Positions 62,610 to 64,000 of a DNA stretch of 64,000 nt are shown in pieces. The notes below the pieces were generated by a model. It made no database searches. It had not been told where the DNA came from and saw nothing but the letters and a program-made list of their open reading frames with translations. The DNA is taken from contig DASSCU010000017.1 in the NCBI GenBank assembly GCA_035697485.1, positions 1-64,000 on the forward strand, written 5' to 3'. The stretch comes from Actinomycetota bacterium (GTDB lineage: Bacteria > Actinomycetota > UBA4738 > HRBIN12). Numbering within the stretch: the stretch's first letter is position 1; every line of letters starts with the position of its first letter. Position numbers and translations under genes: made by a program.

Positions 62610-62985
62610 ACCGATACCCGACTCCCGCACGGTCTCGTTCAGGCGGGGATGGTCCTGTGCCAGCTTCGCCCGCACCCGGCGCACGTGCAGGTCGACGGTG
62701 CGAAGGCCGCCGAAGTCGTCGTAGCGCCGGACCCTCGAGAGGATCTCGTCCCGGTGAACACACGCCCTGGCCGGCCGAGCAGCAGGCGGAGCAGCTCGTA
62801 CTCCATGTCGGTGAGATCGAGCGAGCAGCCATCGAGCGACGCCGGGTAGCTGGCGGTGTTGAGCGACAGCGGCCCAAGCCGCAACACGTCGGGGCCGTCG
62901 AGACCGGCGCAGCCGGAGCATGCGCAGCCGCGCGAAAAGCTCCTCGGTTGGGGGAGGGACGCTCGACGAACTCGTCGCAGAGGCT
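62593..62985 (-). pseudogene. Truncated and frameshifted GlnR-like OmpR-family regulator
   Basis: Minus-strand fragments in several frames line up as the end of a receiver (CDEFVERPS, EELFARLRML) and a full winged helix. The winged helix reads DVLRLGPLSLNTASYPASLD, DLTDMEYELLRLLLGRPGRV, RDEILSRVRRYDDFGGLRTV, DLHVRRVRAKLAQDH and ETVRESG-YRFTQHA. Single missing bases at a CCC/GGG run near 62755 (FTRDEIL) and a GGG run near 62610 (ESGYRF) would join the frames. The order 'LSV..A.Y...L....LDLT..E.ELL' and 'YD.FGG.RTVD.HVRR.RAKL' is that of GlnR. The receiver's first 90 residues are missing, so it is broken even if the indels are artefacts. It faces amtB and its GlnR-type operator. Confidence 0.7.
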
Positions 62986-63122
62986 CGCTACCGTTGAGCG
63001 TGCCGAACCCGCCGGGGGGAAGGAGGCGGTTTCCGGGCTGCTTCCCTCGTGTGACGGTCGTGTTACACGACGCCGACATGCCGGGGGGAGTGACGCTCCC
63101 GCCCTCGTGACTGGAGGGATCT

Positions 63123-63160
63123 GTAACCAGAACGAAACCGATATGTCACCCGCGCGGAAC
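63123..63160 (+). promoter_or_regulatory. GlnR-type operator with four half-sites upstream of amtB
   Basis: GTAAC (63123-63127), GAAAC (63134-63138), GTCAC (63145-63149) and GGAAC (63156-63160) are each separated by exactly 6 bp. This reproduces the actinobacterial GlnR a-b site pair, GTnAC-n6-GAAAC repeated. It lies 43 bp before the amtB ATG, so nitrogen-limitation control of amtB is strongly suggested. Confidence 0.82.
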
Positions 63161-63203
63161 GAGCATGCGGTTGGGTTCTCCGAAGACGACCGAAGGAGGG
63201 GAC

Positions 63204-64000
63204 ATGGGGGAGATCAACACCGGCGACACCGCCTGGGTCTTGGCCGCAGCGGCCCTCGTGCTGTTCATGACGCCCGGGCTGGCGTTGTTCTACGGCGGGC
63301 TGGTCCGTTCGAAGAACGTGCTGGCCACGATGATGCAGTCGTTCGCGGCGATCGCCGTCGTCTCGATCGCATGGCTCGCGATCGGCTACACGCTGGCGTT
63401 CGGACCCGACATCGGGCTGGTGATCGGCGGGCTCGACTTCGCTGGTTTCCGAGGGGTCGGCGCGGAGCCGATGGCGCTGGCGCCGACGATCCCGGCATCC
63501 ACGTTCGCGATCTACCAGATGATGTTCGCGATCATCACCCCGGCGTTGATCGCAGGTGCGTTCGCCGAGCGCGTGCGATTCTCGGGGTACCTGCTGTTCA
63601 TCACGGCATGGTCGATCCTCGTGTACTCACCACTGGCCCACTGGGTGTGGGGGGGCGGGTTCCTGGGCGCCGCCGGCATCGGTGCCCTCGACTTCGCCGG
63701 TGGCACGGTCGTGCACATCAGCGCCGGCGCCGCCGCTCTGGCCGCCGCGCTCTACGTCGGCAGGCGCACGGGCTATCCGGGGGGCGCTTTCACGCCGCAC
63801 AACGTGCCAATGGTGATGCTGGGCGCCGCGATCCTCTGGTTCGGATGGTTCGGCTTCAACGCCGGCAGCGCGCTCGGCGCGAATGGCCTCGCATCGTCCG
63901 CCTTCGTCGCGACCCAGCTCGGTGCCGCCGGCGCGTTGATCGGGTGGGCGATCCTGGACCGTGTGCGTCACGGCAAGGTCACCGCGATCGGCGCGGTGAC
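63204..64000 (+). CDS. amtB: Ammonium transporter, N-terminal part (runs off the window end)
   Basis: The frame starts at ATG 63204 after GAAGGAGGGG and stays open to the window edge (265 codons). The product is an Amt/MEP channel: MGEINTGDTAWVLAAAALVL, MTPGLALFYGGLVRSKNVLA, FAIYQMMFAIITPALIAGAF, SPLAHWVWGGGFLGAAGIGA, DFAGGTVVHISAGAAALAAA (with the first of the paired pore histidines) and WFGFNAGSALGANGLASSAF. It has no cleavable signal peptide beyond the first span. In many genomes glnK/glnB follows amtB; that would be beyond the window. Probably controlled by GlnR through the adjacent operator. Confidence 0.95.
   Translation, partial: MGEINTGDTAWVLAAAALVLFMTPGLALFYGGLVRSKNVLATMMQSFAAIAVVSIAWLAIGYTLAFGPDIGLVIGGLDFAGFRGVGAEPMALAPTIPASTFAIYQMMFAIITPALIAGAFAERVRFSGYLLFITAWSILVYSPLAHWVWGGGFLGAAGIGALDFAGGTVVHISAGAAALAAALYVGRRTGYPGGAFTPHNVPMVMLGAAILWFGWFGFNAGSALGANGLASSAFVATQLGAAGALIGWAILDRVRHGKVTAIGAV

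Overview
The window is high-GC, densely coded bacterial chromosome and most resembles a member of the Actinomycetota. The signs are frequent GTG and one TTG start, many GTGA/ATGA stop-start overlaps, an HspR-type chaperone operon with a HAIR-like operator, a GlnR-type operator before amtB, families typical of actinobacteria (DUF5318 next to a class A PBP, DUF1918, YezD), a full set of late menaquinone genes, and at least nine genes where a TAnnnT -10 box sits 6-9 nt before the start codon, which suggests leaderless mRNAs. I cannot place it more precisely from sequence alone.

Layout. 1-1240: the 5' end of an unknown gene, then a decayed stretch with a frameshifted secreted-protein gene and a helix-turn-helix remnant. 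1240-2462: a STAS antagonist overlapping an unusual XRE-HTH/anti-sigma-kinase fusion, with a clear promoter. 2633-8690: a cupin, DUF5318 and a class A penicillin-binding protein, converging on a membrane PAS histidine kinase and its NarL-type regulator. 8782-11248: two integral membrane glycosyltransferases separated by a small tandem duplication. 11315-21209: menaquinone genes (menG-menF rightward, menB-menA-menD leftward, menE rightward), interrupted by a membrane protein and a secreted EEP-family phosphodiesterase. 21488-24855: a second two-component pair, panB, and a frameshifted beta-propeller gene. 25007-30859: rpsF-ssb-rpsR-rplI, a DnaA-box-like cluster, dnaB, nth, tRNA-Gly(CCC), trpD, dcd. 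30869-32241: a third two-component pair. 32503-40257: dnaK-hsp20-grpE-dnaJ-hspR-GNAT-clpB. 40315-42677: two paralogous anchored proteins and LemA. 42674-45844: MFS transporter, metallo-hydrolase, DUF2090 protein, dodecin.

45857-53586 is a sulfur-uptake locus. Leftward it has a Na/Pi-cotransporter-like protein, a YezD protein and an ATPase/permease pair of the SsuBC/TauBC type. Rightward it has a sulfate-binding lipoprotein, CysT, CysW, CysA and a second YezD protein. The two operons diverge from about 400 bp that carries three copies of a GACCGGA-n3-ACCGGAGGC-like motif and strong hairpins; I regard this as the best candidate for an undescribed regulatory RNA element. 53637-57511: FmdB-like zinc ribbon, small genes, three gene remnants, an NYN/LOTUS protein and a DinB-like protein. 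57530-62609: Tat-exported phosphoesterase, lipoprotein, acyl-CoA dehydrogenase and amidohydrolase. 62593-64000: a truncated, frameshifted GlnR-like regulator, a four-half-site GlnR-type operator, and amtB running off the end.

Caution: at least seven loci are frameshifted, several precisely at C/G homopolymer runs. Some may be residual assembly indels rather than true pseudogenes. All broken genes are accessory; the core genes are intact.
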